Made by a program: the position numbers and the translations under genes
In this document: piece after piece, positions 8,321-17,889 of the stretch
Layout of the letters: the number at the start of each line of letters is the position of its first letter
Numbering within the stretch: the stretch's first letter is position 1
From: Psychromonas sp. L1A2
GTDB taxonomy: Bacteria > Pseudomonadota > Gammaproteobacteria > Enterobacterales > Psychromonadaceae
NCBI RefSeq assembly: GCF_009828855.1
Contig: NZ_WUAG01000001.1
Coordinates: 2,232,001 to 2,296,000 of the forward strand
Direction: 5' to 3'
Length of the DNA stretch: 64,000 nucleotides
The notes under the pieces: generated by a model
What the model saw: the letters and a program-made list of their open reading frames with translations, nothing else
Databases searched by the model: none
What the model was told of the DNA's origin: nothing

Positions 8321-8980
8321 CTAAGCTAACGAGACTGGGTCTGGCAGTTTGATAATACGTTTCTCTAACACTTTTAATAACACGCCATATGCAGGTAAGA
8401 ATAAACACAGACTCACTAACAATTTAAAACCATAATCTACCATCGCAATTTCAGGCCAATTCGCTGCCATGAACTCATCTGTTGAAGCGTAAAAAGCCAA
8501 AGAGAAAAAGATTAAGGTATCCAGTAAGTTACCCAATAAAGTTGATGCTGTCGGTGCAATCCACCAAGATTTAGTAAGGCGTAAATTTGCAAATACTTTA
8601 ATATCCAGTAATTGACCAAATAAGTACGCAGCAAAGCTTGCTGCGGCAATACGCAATACAAAACTATTGTAGTTTGCGAGTGAGTCCATCCCTTGAAATA
8701 TTCCTTGATGAAATAGTACACCGATGACATAAGAAACAACTAACGCAGGTAACATCGCTTTAAAGATAATACGACGCGCATTTTTTTGTCCAAAAATTCT
8801 AACGGTTAAATCTGTCGCAAGGTAGACGAAAGGGAAACTAAAAGCTCCCCATGTGGTATGCCATCCAAATAAAGTAAATGGCAGTTGTACTAGATAATTA
8901 CTAGCACAAACGATAATGATGTGAAATCCAACCAATAGCGTAAGCGCACGGCGAATTTGCGTGTTTGAAAGTGATAACAT
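8321..8980 (-). CDS. yhhQ: Queuosine precursor transporter YhhQ
   Basis: A 219-residue inner-membrane protein with six or so hydrophobic helices of the vitamin-uptake (VUT/ECF) family. Family hallmarks include the FPFVYLATDLTVRIFG segment in helix 2-3, NLLDTLIFFSLAF, and the C-terminal DYGFKLLVSLC. E. coli YhhQ imports the 7-deazaguanine precursors preQ0/preQ1 for queuosine modification of tRNA. Length and motif order fit the whole family. AAAAGG lies 7 bases before the ATG, and a hairpin abuts this site. The long structured leader suggests regulation at the RNA level. Confidence 0.88.
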   Translation of the reverse strand: MLSLSNTQIRRALTLLVGFHIIIVCASNYLVQLPFTLFGWHTTWGAFSFPFVYLATDLTVRIFGQKNARRIIFKAMLPALVVSYVIGVLFHQGIFQGMDSLANYNSFVLRIAAASFAAYLFGQLLDIKVFANLRLTKSWWIAPTASTLLGNLLDTLIFFSLAFYASTDEFMAANWPEIAMVDYGFKLLVSLCLFLPAYGVLLKVLEKRIIKLPDPVSLA

Positions 8981-9136
8981 ATTTTGACCTTTTTATTGTG
9001 GCTTTTACTGCCACTTTTTAATGTAACAACGGGGTGAGGGAACCCGCTTATTATGTGCCCCAGCTGTTTAGTGATAGCTTAGGTTAGCTAACCTAATTAA
9101 CTATATTGTTATATCAATCTGGGGGCGCATATTATA
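8981..9136 (-). promoter_or_regulatory. Structured 5' leader of yhhQ, candidate regulatory RNA
   Basis: A perfect -10 box TATAAT (plus 9131-9136) predicts a transcript starting near 9124. The leader can form four helices. CCCCAG (9119-9124) pairs with CTGGGG (9058-9063), closing around a perfect 18-bp palindrome TTAGGTTAGCTAACCTAA (9079-9096). CGGG (9043-9046) pairs with CCCG (9030-9033). A GTGGC/GCCAC hairpin (8998-9014) sits 5 bases upstream of the Shine-Dalgarno sequence. The GC-rich helices stand out in an AT-rich genome. The gene transports preQ0/preQ1, so a queuosine-precursor sensor is a logical idea, but I do not see the known preQ1-I consensus. Confidence 0.5.
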
Positions 9137-9226
9137 GGGTGATAATGACACAATACAACCCTTTTAATTGTTCCTTCCCTGCTCAATGAACACAAGATAC
9201 CTGTAATAATATTTAATATAACGTTA

Positions 9227-9246
9227 TACTGTATATAAACACACTT
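9227..9246 (+). promoter_or_regulatory. LexA (SOS) box upstream of recX
   Basis: TACTGTATATAAACACACTT matches the 20-bp LexA consensus TACTGTATATATATACAGTA at 16 positions, with a perfect left half. It ends 14 bases before the recX start codon, where it would block transcription. This supports damage-inducible expression of a recX gene that is not next to recA. Confidence 0.65.
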
Positions 9247-9259
9247 AAGCGAGTCAATT

Positions 9260-9922
9260 ATGTTTGCGAATAAGCCAATTAAGATTGCAAAGGATATTGA
9301 TGGGGTTCGTCGAAGTGCTTTTTGGCATTTATCACGTCGGGACCATAGCCAAGCAGAACTATTAAAAAAGCTTCAACGTAAAACCGATAACCAAGAATGG
9401 ATAGAAACTGTTATCAATGAATGCTTAGATTACAATTATCTTGATGACCAACGTTTTACTGAGTCCTTTATTCGTGGCTCGCAAAATAAAGGTTATGGCG
9501 CGACCCGTATAAAACAAGATTTAAAATTAAAAGGCATTGGCGAACAGTTAATTAAACAAATATTTGATGACAATGAGTTCAATTACATTGATGCTGCTCA
9601 GCAATTATTAAGTAATAAATATCGAGAAGCGATTGTCACTCAACATCTAAAACAGAAAGCAATGGGATTCTTACAGGCTAAAGGCCATAGTTTCGATATT
9701 ATTGCATTAGCCATTGAATCACATAATGAAGGTTTTCCAACACCCACGTTTAATGACCTCGATGAAGCTTGTTTGTTACTTTCTAAGAAATTCAAAGTAA
9801 CGATTGCAGACCAAAAACAAAAAACCAAAGCACTAAGGCACCTTACTTCTCATGGTTATGACTATTCAAAGTCCAATCAAGCGATAAAGTTATTTAATCA
9901 ACATTTAGCGTTGGATGAGTAA
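9260..9922 (+). CDS. recX: RecX family regulator of RecA
   Basis: RecX binds RecA filaments and limits recombinase activity. The 220-residue protein has the tandem three-helix repeats of the family: AFWHLSRRDHSQAELLKKL opens the first, and DDQRFTESFIRGSQNKGYGATRIKQDL is the signature of the second. It is longer than E. coli RecX (166 residues) because of an additional C-terminal repeat (FNDLDEACLLLSKKF onward). The gene is not adjacent to recA in this window, and an SOS box overlaps its promoter. radA, another recombination gene, follows 114 bases downstream on the same strand. Confidence 0.85.
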   Translation: MFANKPIKIAKDIDGVRRSAFWHLSRRDHSQAELLKKLQRKTDNQEWIETVINECLDYNYLDDQRFTESFIRGSQNKGYGATRIKQDLKLKGIGEQLIKQIFDDNEFNYIDAAQQLLSNKYREAIVTQHLKQKAMGFLQAKGHSFDIIALAIESHNEGFPTPTFNDLDEACLLLSKKFKVTIADQKQKTKALRHLTSHGYDYSKSNQAIKLFNQHLALDE

Positions 9923-10036
9923 AAAGATAAAAATAAACAACTGAAAACAACAGCATACTAAGAACAATGTTAAAAAACATTTAAGACTATTGAGACTATA
10001 AGGCATATAGTCTGATTTGATAATACGGAAAAATTC

Positions 10037-11449
10037 ATGGCAAAAGCAAAAACAAAAATTTCCTACGTATGCAGTGACTGTGGTGCTGATTATACTAAAT
10101 GGCAAGGTCAATGCGGCGAATGTAAAGCTTGGAATACCATTACTGAATTTCGAGAAGCATCGAGTACCACTAAATCAGTTAATGCCGCCATTAATCGTAA
10201 TCAAGTCGGTGGTTATGCCGGTGTAACCACTAATGGCGTGCAACGAATCTCATCGGTACAAGTAGAAAATGCACAACGTGTCTCAACTGGTTTAAGTGAA
10301 TTAGACCGCGTATTAGGTGATGGCATTACATTGGGCTCAGTAGTATTGATTAGTGGCGATCCGGGCTCTGGTAAAACTACCCTACTCACTAAAGTGGCTT
10401 CTGTCATGTCACAAACCATGTCCACTTTATATGTCACCGCAGAAGAAAGTTTAAGTCAGTGGGCTAAACGTGGCATTGAAAGGTTAAACCTACATTTTAA
10501 TGAAGATAATTTTTTACTGTCTGATACTGACAGTATTGAAGATATTGTTAATCAATGTATTGAAAATAAAGTGAAATTTCTAATTGCTGATTCAATCCAA
10601 GCCTTTGAATCAAATTCAGTGGATGGCTCTGCAGGCGGTGTCACTCAAGTTAAGACCTGTGCAAAAATATTAAACCGTTTATGTAAGCAACACGGTATTA
10701 CTTTAATTTTAGTCGGGCAGGTAAATAAAAACTCTCAGATGGCGGGACCACAAACACTCAAACATATTATTGATACGGCGATTCATATTGAAGTGAATGA
10801 TGCTTCTGTACGAATTTTACGTGCCGATAAAAATCGTTTTGGTGATACTGAGCAAGTGGGTATTTTTCAAATGACCGAAAAAGGCATGCGCTCTGTTGAT
10901 AATCCAAGTCGCTTATTTTTATCGGGTAGTGAAGAGCACTTTGAAGGCTCTGCTATCTCAGTGATTAAAGATGGTGCCAGAAACCTCTTAATTGAAATAC
11001 AAGCCTTAGCGACAGAAGTTGAAGGCGAGAAATCAATTAGAAACTGTATCGGTGTTTCATACAGCCGTTTGTCGTTAATCACCGCGGTATTAAAAAAACA
11101 CGGTGGAATTCCTACTTATTACGATATTAATATCAGTTTAGTAGGCGGTTTAAAAATGGCAGACTCTGAAACATCAACCGATATGGCCGTAACAGCTGCC
11201 TTGCTCAGCTCAATTAACTCGAAGCCTTTACCGAGTGATGCAGTGTTTATCGGTGAGTTAGCGTTAACAGGAGAATTACGTCAAATACCACAAATTGTGC
11301 CGCGTGTACGTGAAGCGTTAAGCCATGGAAAAAAGCAGATCTTTATTCCTTCTGTAGCCTATCACGCTTCAATGCAACAGTTTGTGAAAGGCGACCAAAA
11401 AATCATTCCGCTTAAAAACGTACGAGACTTAATCGAAGCCTTACAATAA
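10037..11449 (+). CDS. radA: DNA repair protein RadA
   Basis: RadA is a RecA-like ATPase and branch-migration helicase acting on recombination intermediates. The 470-residue protein shows a C4 zinc finger (Cys12, 15, 26, 29) and Walker A GDPGSGKTT (107-115). It also has the RadA-specific ADKNRFGDTEQVG motif near residue 260 and a C-terminal Lon-protease-like domain (LVGGLKMADSE..., AELALTGELR-type region). The length is normal for the family. In many gammaproteobacteria it follows serB; here it follows recX, so the two may share SOS-linked context, though each has its own leader. Confidence 0.97.
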   Translation: MAKAKTKISYVCSDCGADYTKWQGQCGECKAWNTITEFREASSTTKSVNAAINRNQVGGYAGVTTNGVQRISSVQVENAQRVSTGLSELDRVLGDGITLGSVVLISGDPGSGKTTLLTKVASVMSQTMSTLYVTAEESLSQWAKRGIERLNLHFNEDNFLLSDTDSIEDIVNQCIENKVKFLIADSIQAFESNSVDGSAGGVTQVKTCAKILNRLCKQHGITLILVGQVNKNSQMAGPQTLKHIIDTAIHIEVNDASVRILRADKNRFGDTEQVGIFQMTEKGMRSVDNPSRLFLSGSEEHFEGSAISVIKDGARNLLIEIQALATEVEGEKSIRNCIGVSYSRLSLITAVLKKHGGIPTYYDINISLVGGLKMADSETSTDMAVTAALLSSINSKPLPSDAVFIGELALTGELRQIPQIVPRVREALSHGKKQIFIPSVAYHASMQQFVKGDQKIIPLKNVRDLIEALQ

Positions 11450-11625
11450 CCAATAGCGATTATCTTTCACTAATTTTTAAGCTGAGCCCCTATAAAATGC
11501 TAGCGTATATGGATCAAACTGAGTGTGAGACTGTAATATAAACTCATTTTCTTACAAGGGTTTAATAACAAAGTCTCATGCGTTACCATGTTAAATATGT
11601 CTGAAAGTGTCGTGAGGCTACCAAC

Positions 11626-12153
11626 ATGTTAAGTGCGCAATTATTACAAGACTATGGACACCTTTTTAAACCAAAGCACGGACAAGTATTAGACTTGGCT
11701 TGTGGTAAAGGTCAAAATGGTTTGTATTTAAAAGAACAGGGTATTGATGTGTTATTCGCTGATATTAAACAGCAAACATTAGATAGCTTAGTTACCAGTG
11801 ACAATGTTCTTCAACAGGATACTTGGTGTGCAGACTTTGAGTCTGAATCTCAAGTCGATGCTATGATACTCAGTAAAATGCAGTTACAGGGTATTATTGT
11901 ATTCAGATATTTACACCGACCATTATTCAACGCACTTCAACAAGCGATTCAGCCTGGTGGCATTGTTATTTATGAAACATTCACCGAAGCAAACCGCGTA
12001 TTTGGTAGACCTCATCGCGAACAATTTTTATTAAAAAAGGACGAACTTAAAACACTTTTCAAGGATTGGGATGTATTGTTTTATTTTGAAGGCATTAAGC
12101 ACAACCCAAATCGCGCTATTGCACAAATAGTCTGCCAAAAGCGCCAATTTTAA
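11626..12153 (+). CDS. Class I SAM-dependent methyltransferase, TehB-like
   Basis: A 175-residue protein with the SAM-binding motif VLDLACGKGQNGLYL (about residues 21-35), an acidic end to strand 2 (VLFADIKQ), and the PGGIVIYETF segment after helix D. The order fits small TehB/UbiG-type class I methyltransferases. The substrate cannot be told. The start ATG has a weak GAGG site about 10 bases upstream. It is followed after 31 bases by the aldehyde dehydrogenase gene on the same strand. Confidence 0.75.
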   Translation: MLSAQLLQDYGHLFKPKHGQVLDLACGKGQNGLYLKEQGIDVLFADIKQQTLDSLVTSDNVLQQDTWCADFESESQVDAMILSKMQLQGIIVFRYLHRPLFNALQQAIQPGGIVIYETFTEANRVFGRPHREQFLLKKDELKTLFKDWDVLFYFEGIKHNPNRAIAQIVCQKRQF

Positions 12154-12184
12154 ATAGACTACAACTTAAGTAGGATATAACTAA

Positions 12185-13687
12185 ATGCATGATATTAAAA
12201 ATAAAGAACTGATCAAATCTGGCTCATTCATTAATGGTTATTGGTTAACAACCGACAAACCCTCTGAGCAATTCAAAGTAATCAATCCTGCCACACAGGT
12301 ATGCTTAAACTCAATTCATAATGCGCAAAAAAATGATGCCGAAACAGCCGTTGAAGCTGCTGCCGCAACCTTTCCAAGTTGGACTAAACTAACAGCCTAT
12401 GAACGAGCAGATCACCTTACTGCTTGGGCTAAACTAATTACAGAACATGAGCAAGATTTAGCACGCTTGTTAACATTAGAACAAGGTAAACCGGTTGCTG
12501 AAGCACTGTCTGAAATTCGTTATGGTGTGAGCTACTTACACTGGTTTAGTGAAGAAGGTAAACGTAGTTACGGCGATATCATTCCTGCCCTTTCGAGCCA
12601 ACAAAAAATATTAGTCAATAAACAAGCCGTTGGAGTAGTGACGTCAATAACACCTTGGAACTTTCCAAGTGCGATGCTTTTACGTAAAGTTTCTGTCGCT
12701 TTAGCGGCAGGTTGTACCTTTGTGATTAAACCAGCAGCTGACACACCGCTTTCTGCTCTAGCATTAGCCCATTTAGCTAAAGTCGCAGGTTTACCCGATG
12801 GCATTTTTAATGTGGTGGTTAGCACCGAATCAGCTGAAGTGGGTAAAGTATTAACCATGCACCCTAAAGTGAATAAATTCAGTTTCACTGGCTCAACGGG
12901 CGTGGGGAAAACATTACTCGCACAATGCGCTGAAGGCGTTAAGAAAGTGTCAATGGAATTAGGTGGTAATGCCCCATTGATCGTATTTGAAAGTGCTGAA
13001 ATTGATGCTGCTGTTAATGGTTTGATATCTAATAAGTTTAAAAATGCAGGACAAATATGTGTTGCTATCAATCGTGTATTTGTTCACAACAGTATCGCAA
13101 GTGAATTTACAAAAAAAGTTATCGAAGCAACTAAACTCATAAAATCAGGTAATGGCCTTGATTCGACAACTGATATTGGCCCTCTTATTACGCAACAAGC
13201 CGTTGATAAAGTCAGTTCATTAGTCAGCTCAGCAATAGAACAAGGTGCTGAAATAGCATATCAATCAGAATTAACACTATCTAATAAAGACGAAGCACAT
13301 GACTCGTTAAAAGCTGACGGTTTCTACCCTGCTACGGTATTAACTAATGTGAATAATGAAATGGACATTGCACAAACAGAAATATTTGGTCCCGTCATTT
13401 CAATTATGACTTTTGAAGATGAGACAGAAGTTGTTGAGCAAGCAAATGCAACCGATGCAGGATTAGCTTCTTATTTTTATTCTCAAAATATGAATCAAGT
13501 CTGGAGGGTATCAGACGCATTACAGTATGGAATGGTCGGCATTAATGAAACAGCATTATCTAATGCTGCAGCACCTTTTGGTGGCATTAAGGAATCAGGT
13601 AGCGGCAGAGAAGGATCAAAATACGGATTAGATGACTACCTAGAAATTAAATATTTATGCTTAGGCGGAATTGAGCAAAAAAGTTAA
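12185..13687 (+). CDS. gabD: NAD(P)-dependent succinate-semialdehyde dehydrogenase family protein
   Basis: A 500-residue aldehyde dehydrogenase. It shows TPWNFPSAMLLRKVSVALAAG for cofactor binding, FTGSTGVGKTL, the catalytic glutamate in MELGGNAP, the nucleophilic cysteine in NAGQICVAINRVFVH, and FGGIKESGSGREG near the end. The set closely fits GabD, which oxidises succinate semialdehyde to succinate in GABA breakdown. No gabT or transporter gene lies next to it, so the physiological substrate is less certain than the family; related semialdehyde dehydrogenases are alternatives. A strong shared terminator follows. Confidence 0.8.
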   Translation: MHDIKNKELIKSGSFINGYWLTTDKPSEQFKVINPATQVCLNSIHNAQKNDAETAVEAAAATFPSWTKLTAYERADHLTAWAKLITEHEQDLARLLTLEQGKPVAEALSEIRYGVSYLHWFSEEGKRSYGDIIPALSSQQKILVNKQAVGVVTSITPWNFPSAMLLRKVSVALAAGCTFVIKPAADTPLSALALAHLAKVAGLPDGIFNVVVSTESAEVGKVLTMHPKVNKFSFTGSTGVGKTLLAQCAEGVKKVSMELGGNAPLIVFESAEIDAAVNGLISNKFKNAGQICVAINRVFVHNSIASEFTKKVIEATKLIKSGNGLDSTTDIGPLITQQAVDKVSSLVSSAIEQGAEIAYQSELTLSNKDEAHDSLKADGFYPATVLTNVNNEMDIAQTEIFGPVISIMTFEDETEVVEQANATDAGLASYFYSQNMNQVWRVSDALQYGMVGINETALSNAAAPFGGIKESGSGREGSKYGLDDYLEIKYLCLGGIEQKS

Positions 13688-13765
13688 TTATCAAAGAGTC
13701 ATTAATCTAATTTAACATTTAAGCCTGTAAGCATTAAATATACGCTTAATAAGAGACTAAAAATA

Positions 13766-13813
13766 ATAAAGCCCTCTGAGTGACTCGCTATAAGTGACTC
13801 AGAGGGCTTTAAT
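13766..13813. terminator. Bidirectional terminator between gabD and cysC
   Basis: AAAGCCCTCTGAGT (13768-13781) pairs perfectly with ACTCAGAGGGCTTT (13797-13810). A-rich and T-rich flanks make it work for both converging genes. Confidence 0.85.
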
Positions 13814-13927
13814 TTTATATACTACATGCACAATAATTGTAAAAATTTAACTATCTGTCAAACATCATGCCTAACATCTCAGAATAAATTAACCATAATA
13901 GTATTTCATTAAGTACTTATTAAAGCC

Positions 13928-14560
13928 TTATAAATACTTATTTTCTTTTAAGTAATCAATAACCTGTTGAGCACAAGCTTGAATAGACTTTTGATCTGTT
14001 TCAACATGTATTTCTGGATTAACTGGCTTTTCATAAGCACTATCAATACCAGTGAAATTCTTTATTTCGCCAGCACGTGCTTTTTTGTATAAACCTTTTG
14101 GATCACGCGACTCGCACACTGCTAAAGGCGTATCAATAAACACCTCAATAAACTGCCCTTCTGGTAACTGTGAACGTACCATTTCACGATCAGCAATAAA
14201 AGGTGATATAAAGGCAGTAGAGACTAATAAACCGGCATCAGCAAAAAGCTTTGACACTTCACCTACTCGACGAATATTTTCAATGCGGTCAGTATCAGAA
14301 AAGCCTAAATCACCATTTAAGCCATGACGTACATTATCACCATCTAACACATACGTTTTAGCTTGGTGCTGAAATAACATTAAATCAACCGCATTAGCGA
14401 CTGTAGATTTACCTGAACCACTCAAGCCTGTAAACCATAAAACTGCCGCTTTATGGCCGTTTAATTGGCAATGGTCTTGATGTGAAACGCTCGCTTGATG
14501 CCATACAACATCAGATGATTTTTCACCATCAACATCTTTTTCTATATACGGGTTATTCAT
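13928..14560 (-). CDS. cysC: Adenylylsulfate kinase CysC
   Basis: Phosphorylates adenosine 5'-phosphosulfate to PAPS, the second step of sulfate activation. The 210-residue protein has the P-loop GLSGSGKST (45-53), the [16 protein letters not shown] motif that binds APS, and [22 protein letters not shown] lies about 7 bases before the ATG. It is the last gene of the cysD-cysN-SLC13-cysC operon, as in Vibrio, 77 bases after the permease gene. Confidence 0.95.
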   Translation of the reverse strand: MNNPYIEKDVDGEKSSDVVWHQASVSHQDHCQLNGHKAAVLWFTGLSGSGKSTVANAVDLMLFQHQAKTYVLDGDNVRHGLNGDLGFSDTDRIENIRRVGEVSKLFADAGLLVSTAFISPFIADREMVRSQLPEGQFIEVFIDTPLAVCESRDPKGLYKKARAGEIKNFTGIDSAYEKPVNPEIHVETDQKSIQACAQQVIDYLKENKYL

Positions 14561-14637
14561 AATATTTCTCTCTAATAACAGAAGTTAGTAAACACAATAA
14601 AGACTTACTTCTTATTTAATTAATAAACGTTTGCTAC

Positions 14638-16366
14638 TTATAGACCAAATACAAAAACAATAGCAATAATACATGTCACGCTATAAACCAAGCTGACAGG
14701 TATACCAATTTTAATAAAATCGTTTAATTTATACTGCCCAGCATTGAACACCATTAGATTCGTTTGGTAACCATAAGGACTGATAAAGCTAGCACTCGCA
14801 CCAAAAGCCACCGCCATAATAAAGGCAGTCGGATTCGCATCAATACTCGTAGCGAGACCATAAGCAATCGGGAATATCAATGCCGCGGCGGCGTTATTAG
14901 TGACTAATTCGGTCAACAATAAGGTCACAGCATACACTGCAATTAACGCAAGCAATGGACTGAATGAGCCTGAATGATTGCTCATAACTTGTGTAAAGCT
15001 GTCTATAACACCACTATTTTGTAATGCATAAGATAAAACAATAGCTGCCGATATAATTACCCAAATGTCAGTAGGAAAACGCCTTACTAACTCACTACTA
15101 GTTAGACAACCACTTAAAAGTAATACACCAAGTAATAGTAATACGGCTTTGAATAAAGGGATGATACCTATCGCAGCTAAAGCGATAGCAGCAACAAAAC
15201 CCAAAATAGCTAAAAGTTCTTTTTTACCTGATAAGCGCGAATCTAGTTCGACATCCGATAACAATATAAAGTTTTTACGTATGTTACGACGAGATTTAAA
15301 ATCTTCACCAACCGCTAACACTAAAAAATCACCAGGTTTTATTTTTAGTTTGCCGATTTTCCCTGACACTTTTTCACCATCTCGTTTAATAGCAACAACA
15401 GCGGCATCAAACAAAGAACGAAAACCAACTGATTTTAACGTATTACCGTTTAATACACTTTCAGGTCGTACAACCACTTCTCTTAAATTACCTAATGGTA
15501 AGCCACTATTTTCAGCAAAAATAGACAAACCATCAAATAAACGTAACTGGTTAACTTTAGAAATGTCACCACTGAAGATGAGTTTATCGTTCGCCTGAAT
15601 CACTTCATTTGGCGTGATCGCCGTAAGCTGTAAATCACCACGCATAATCTCTACTAAAAATAAAGACTGTAAATGACGTAAACCGTTTTGGTCGATACTT
15701 TTGCCCACTAAACTAGAATCAGGATTCACCTTAGCTTCTATAAAATAAGAAGGTGCATCAGTTAGCTTCATATCAATATCAGGCAGCAAAGAGCGACATA
15801 CATATAATGTAAGCCCACACGCACCGACTAAACATAAACCAACTAAGGTAAAGTCAAAAAAGCCTAATGAAGGTAAATTAGCGTCAAGTACAAGACTGTT
15901 AACAATCAGATTAGTTGATGTCCCAACTAAGGTTAATGTACCACCTAAAATAGCGGCATAAGATAATGGAATTAATAACTTACTTGCAGAGTGATTAGGA
16001 TTGTTACGAATTGGCGCTAACATAGTTGATACAACCGCAGTATTGTTCAAAAAAGCAGATGAAAAAACAGTAAAGCCGAATAATCGTAACCATGTTGAAT
16101 TATAACTTGGTTTAATCACCTTCATGGCAACTAAACGCAATAAACGGGTTTTTTTCAAGGGCAATAGAACACAGCATTAACAGAATTAACGTTAATAGAC
16201 CTTGATTAGAAAGGCTTTTAATAACTTGGTCTGTTGTGACCATTTGTGTTGAGAATAAAGTCATTAATGCCACGCCAAAGACTAAACTTGGACGTTGTTG
16301 GAATTTGATTAAACCGATGATAGTGAAGATGAAAACAGCGAGAACAAAATAGGAATGAAGAGTCAT
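14638..16366 (-). pseudogene. SLC13-type permease with TrkA-C domains, single-base frameshift
   Basis: Two overlapping frames together encode one SLC13/DASS-family carrier of about 575 residues. The first (16366 to about 16150) gives the start MTLHSYFVLAVFIFTIIG to SIALEK; the second continues with TRLLRLVAMKVIKPSYN. The join is an A7 run on the minus strand (plus 16149-16155); six A would restore the frame. The protein has N-terminal transmembrane helices with the FLNNTAVVSTMLAP signature, two soluble RCK_C (TrkA-C) domains in the middle, and C-terminal helices with TNNAAAALIFPIA. In vibrios this gene sits in the same place and is taken to be the sulfate importer of the cys operon. It could be a sequencing error, a recent mutation, or rescued by slippage. 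Confidence 0.8.
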
Positions 16367-16386
16367 GAATAGGCCATCAGTTAAGA

Positions 16387-16424
16387 GTACTCAGTTGCTA
16401 GCCTAACACTAGCAACCGAATACT
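16387..16424 (-). promoter_or_regulatory. Intercistronic stem-loop between cysN and the permease gene
   Basis: GTTGCTAG (16394-16401) pairs with CTAGCAAC (16409-16416), and outer AGTA/TACT bases extend the stem. It fills most of the 67-base gap inside the operon. It lacks a T run, so mRNA stabilisation or partial termination is more likely than full termination. Confidence 0.45.
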
Positions 16425-16433
16425 ATTTAGCAA

Positions 16434-17843
16434 TTATCCTTTTAGGATGTTTTTTGCTTCCCAATGCGGGAAATGTTTGCGAACTAATGCATTAAATTCA
16501 ACTTCAAATTCGCTATAAGCTGATTTAGGGCCAGAAGTTGCTTCAAGTGGACGTTTAATCATGCCCGCACCAACAGTACCATTAGTTAAACGGTCAATAA
16601 TGATGAACGCACCTGTTGCTCTATTATCTGAATATGCATCAAACTGAACTTCTTTTGCGACTTCAAAGTTACAACTACCAATTTCATTTAAAGCTAATTG
16701 AGTCGCAGGTTTCTGTTGAATTGTATTAACATCTGTTTGATAGTTCACAGAAGTAGCAGCACCTACCGTTGTATTACTACCAACTTTGATGATGTATTCA
16801 CGATCAACGTTTAGTGGCGTTTCATCCATCCAAACAACATCAGCTTCAAAGTTTTTAGTTGATTGTGGCTTTTCATGCGGACGAACAATCATATCGCCAC
16901 GGCTGATATCAATTTCATCTTCAAGTGTTAGAGTGATTGCCATGCCTTGATATGCAACTTCTAAGTTACCGTCAAAAGTAACAATCTCTTTCACTTTACT
17001 TTGCTTACCAGAAGGTAACGCTTCAATAGTATCTCCAACACGAATTTCACCTGATGCAACAGTACCTGCAAAACCACGGAAATCTAAGTTTGGACGGTTT
17101 ACGTATTGAACACCTAAACGGAATTGATCAATAGCATTGCTGCTGATTTCAACTGTATTTAGTAAACGTAATAATGGCGAACCAGGATACCAAGGCATGT
17201 TTTCACTTTGGTTTACTACGTTATCACCTTTAAGCGCTGAAATTGGAACAAAACGAACATCAGCGATGTTTAATTGTTTAGCAAATTCACGGTAATCTGC
17301 TTTAATTTTCTTATAAACTTCTTGATCGTAACCGACAGCATCCATTTTGTTGATAGCAATAACAACATGCTTAATACCCAACAAAGAACAAATGTAAGAG
17401 TGACGACGAGTTTGAACTTGTACACCATGACGCGCATCAATCAGGATAATTGCTAAATCACATGTTGAAGCACCCGTTGCCATGTTACGTGTGTACTGTT
17501 CATGTCCAGGTGTATCAGCAATGATGAATTTACGTTGCTCTGTTGCAAAATAACGGTAAGCAACATCAATCGTAATGCCCTGCTCACGCTCTGACTGTAA
17601 ACCATCAACTAATAATGCTAAGTCAAAAGACTCATCAGTTGTGTTGAATTTTTTAGAATCTTTTTCAATAGCAGCCATGTGATCTTCAAAGATCATTTTG
17701 CTATCAAATAATAAGCGTCCGATTAAAGTTGATTTACCGTCATCTACGCTGCCACAAGTGATGAAACGCATCATGTCTTTGTTTTCGTGAACGCGTAAAT
17801 ATTCTTCTATATCCGATGCGATTAGATTTGTATCGTTAGTCAT
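16434..17843 (-). CDS. cysN: Sulfate adenylyltransferase subunit 1 CysN
   Basis: GTPase subunit of ATP sulfurylase; GTP hydrolysis drives APS formation by CysD. The 469-residue protein resembles EF-Tu: P-loop GSVDDGKST (31-39), [17 protein letters not shown], and the base-specificity motif NKMD, followed by two beta-barrel domains. No CysC domain is fused; the kinase is a separate gene. AAGGA lies 7 bases before the ATG. It follows cysD after 46 bases. Confidence 0.97.
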   Translation of the reverse strand: MTNDTNLIASDIEEYLRVHENKDMMRFITCGSVDDGKSTLIGRLLFDSKMIFEDHMAAIEKDSKKFNTTDESFDLALLVDGLQSEREQGITIDVAYRYFATEQRKFIIADTPGHEQYTRNMATGASTCDLAIILIDARHGVQVQTRRHSYICSLLGIKHVVIAINKMDAVGYDQEVYKKIKADYREFAKQLNIADVRFVPISALKGDNVVNQSENMPWYPGSPLLRLLNTVEISSNAIDQFRLGVQYVNRPNLDFRGFAGTVASGEIRVGDTIEALPSGKQSKVKEIVTFDGNLEVAYQGMAITLTLEDEIDISRGDMIVRPHEKPQSTKNFEADVVWMDETPLNVDREYIIKVGSNTTVGAATSVNYQTDVNTIQQKPATQLALNEIGSCNFEVAKEVQFDAYSDNRATGAFIIIDRLTNGTVGAGMIKRPLEATSGPKSAYSEFEVEFNALVRKHFPHWEAKNILKG

Positions 17844-17889
17844 TTTTTTTCCTTAACTCTTTATAGGACTGGGTTATTTAAGCGTTGGC

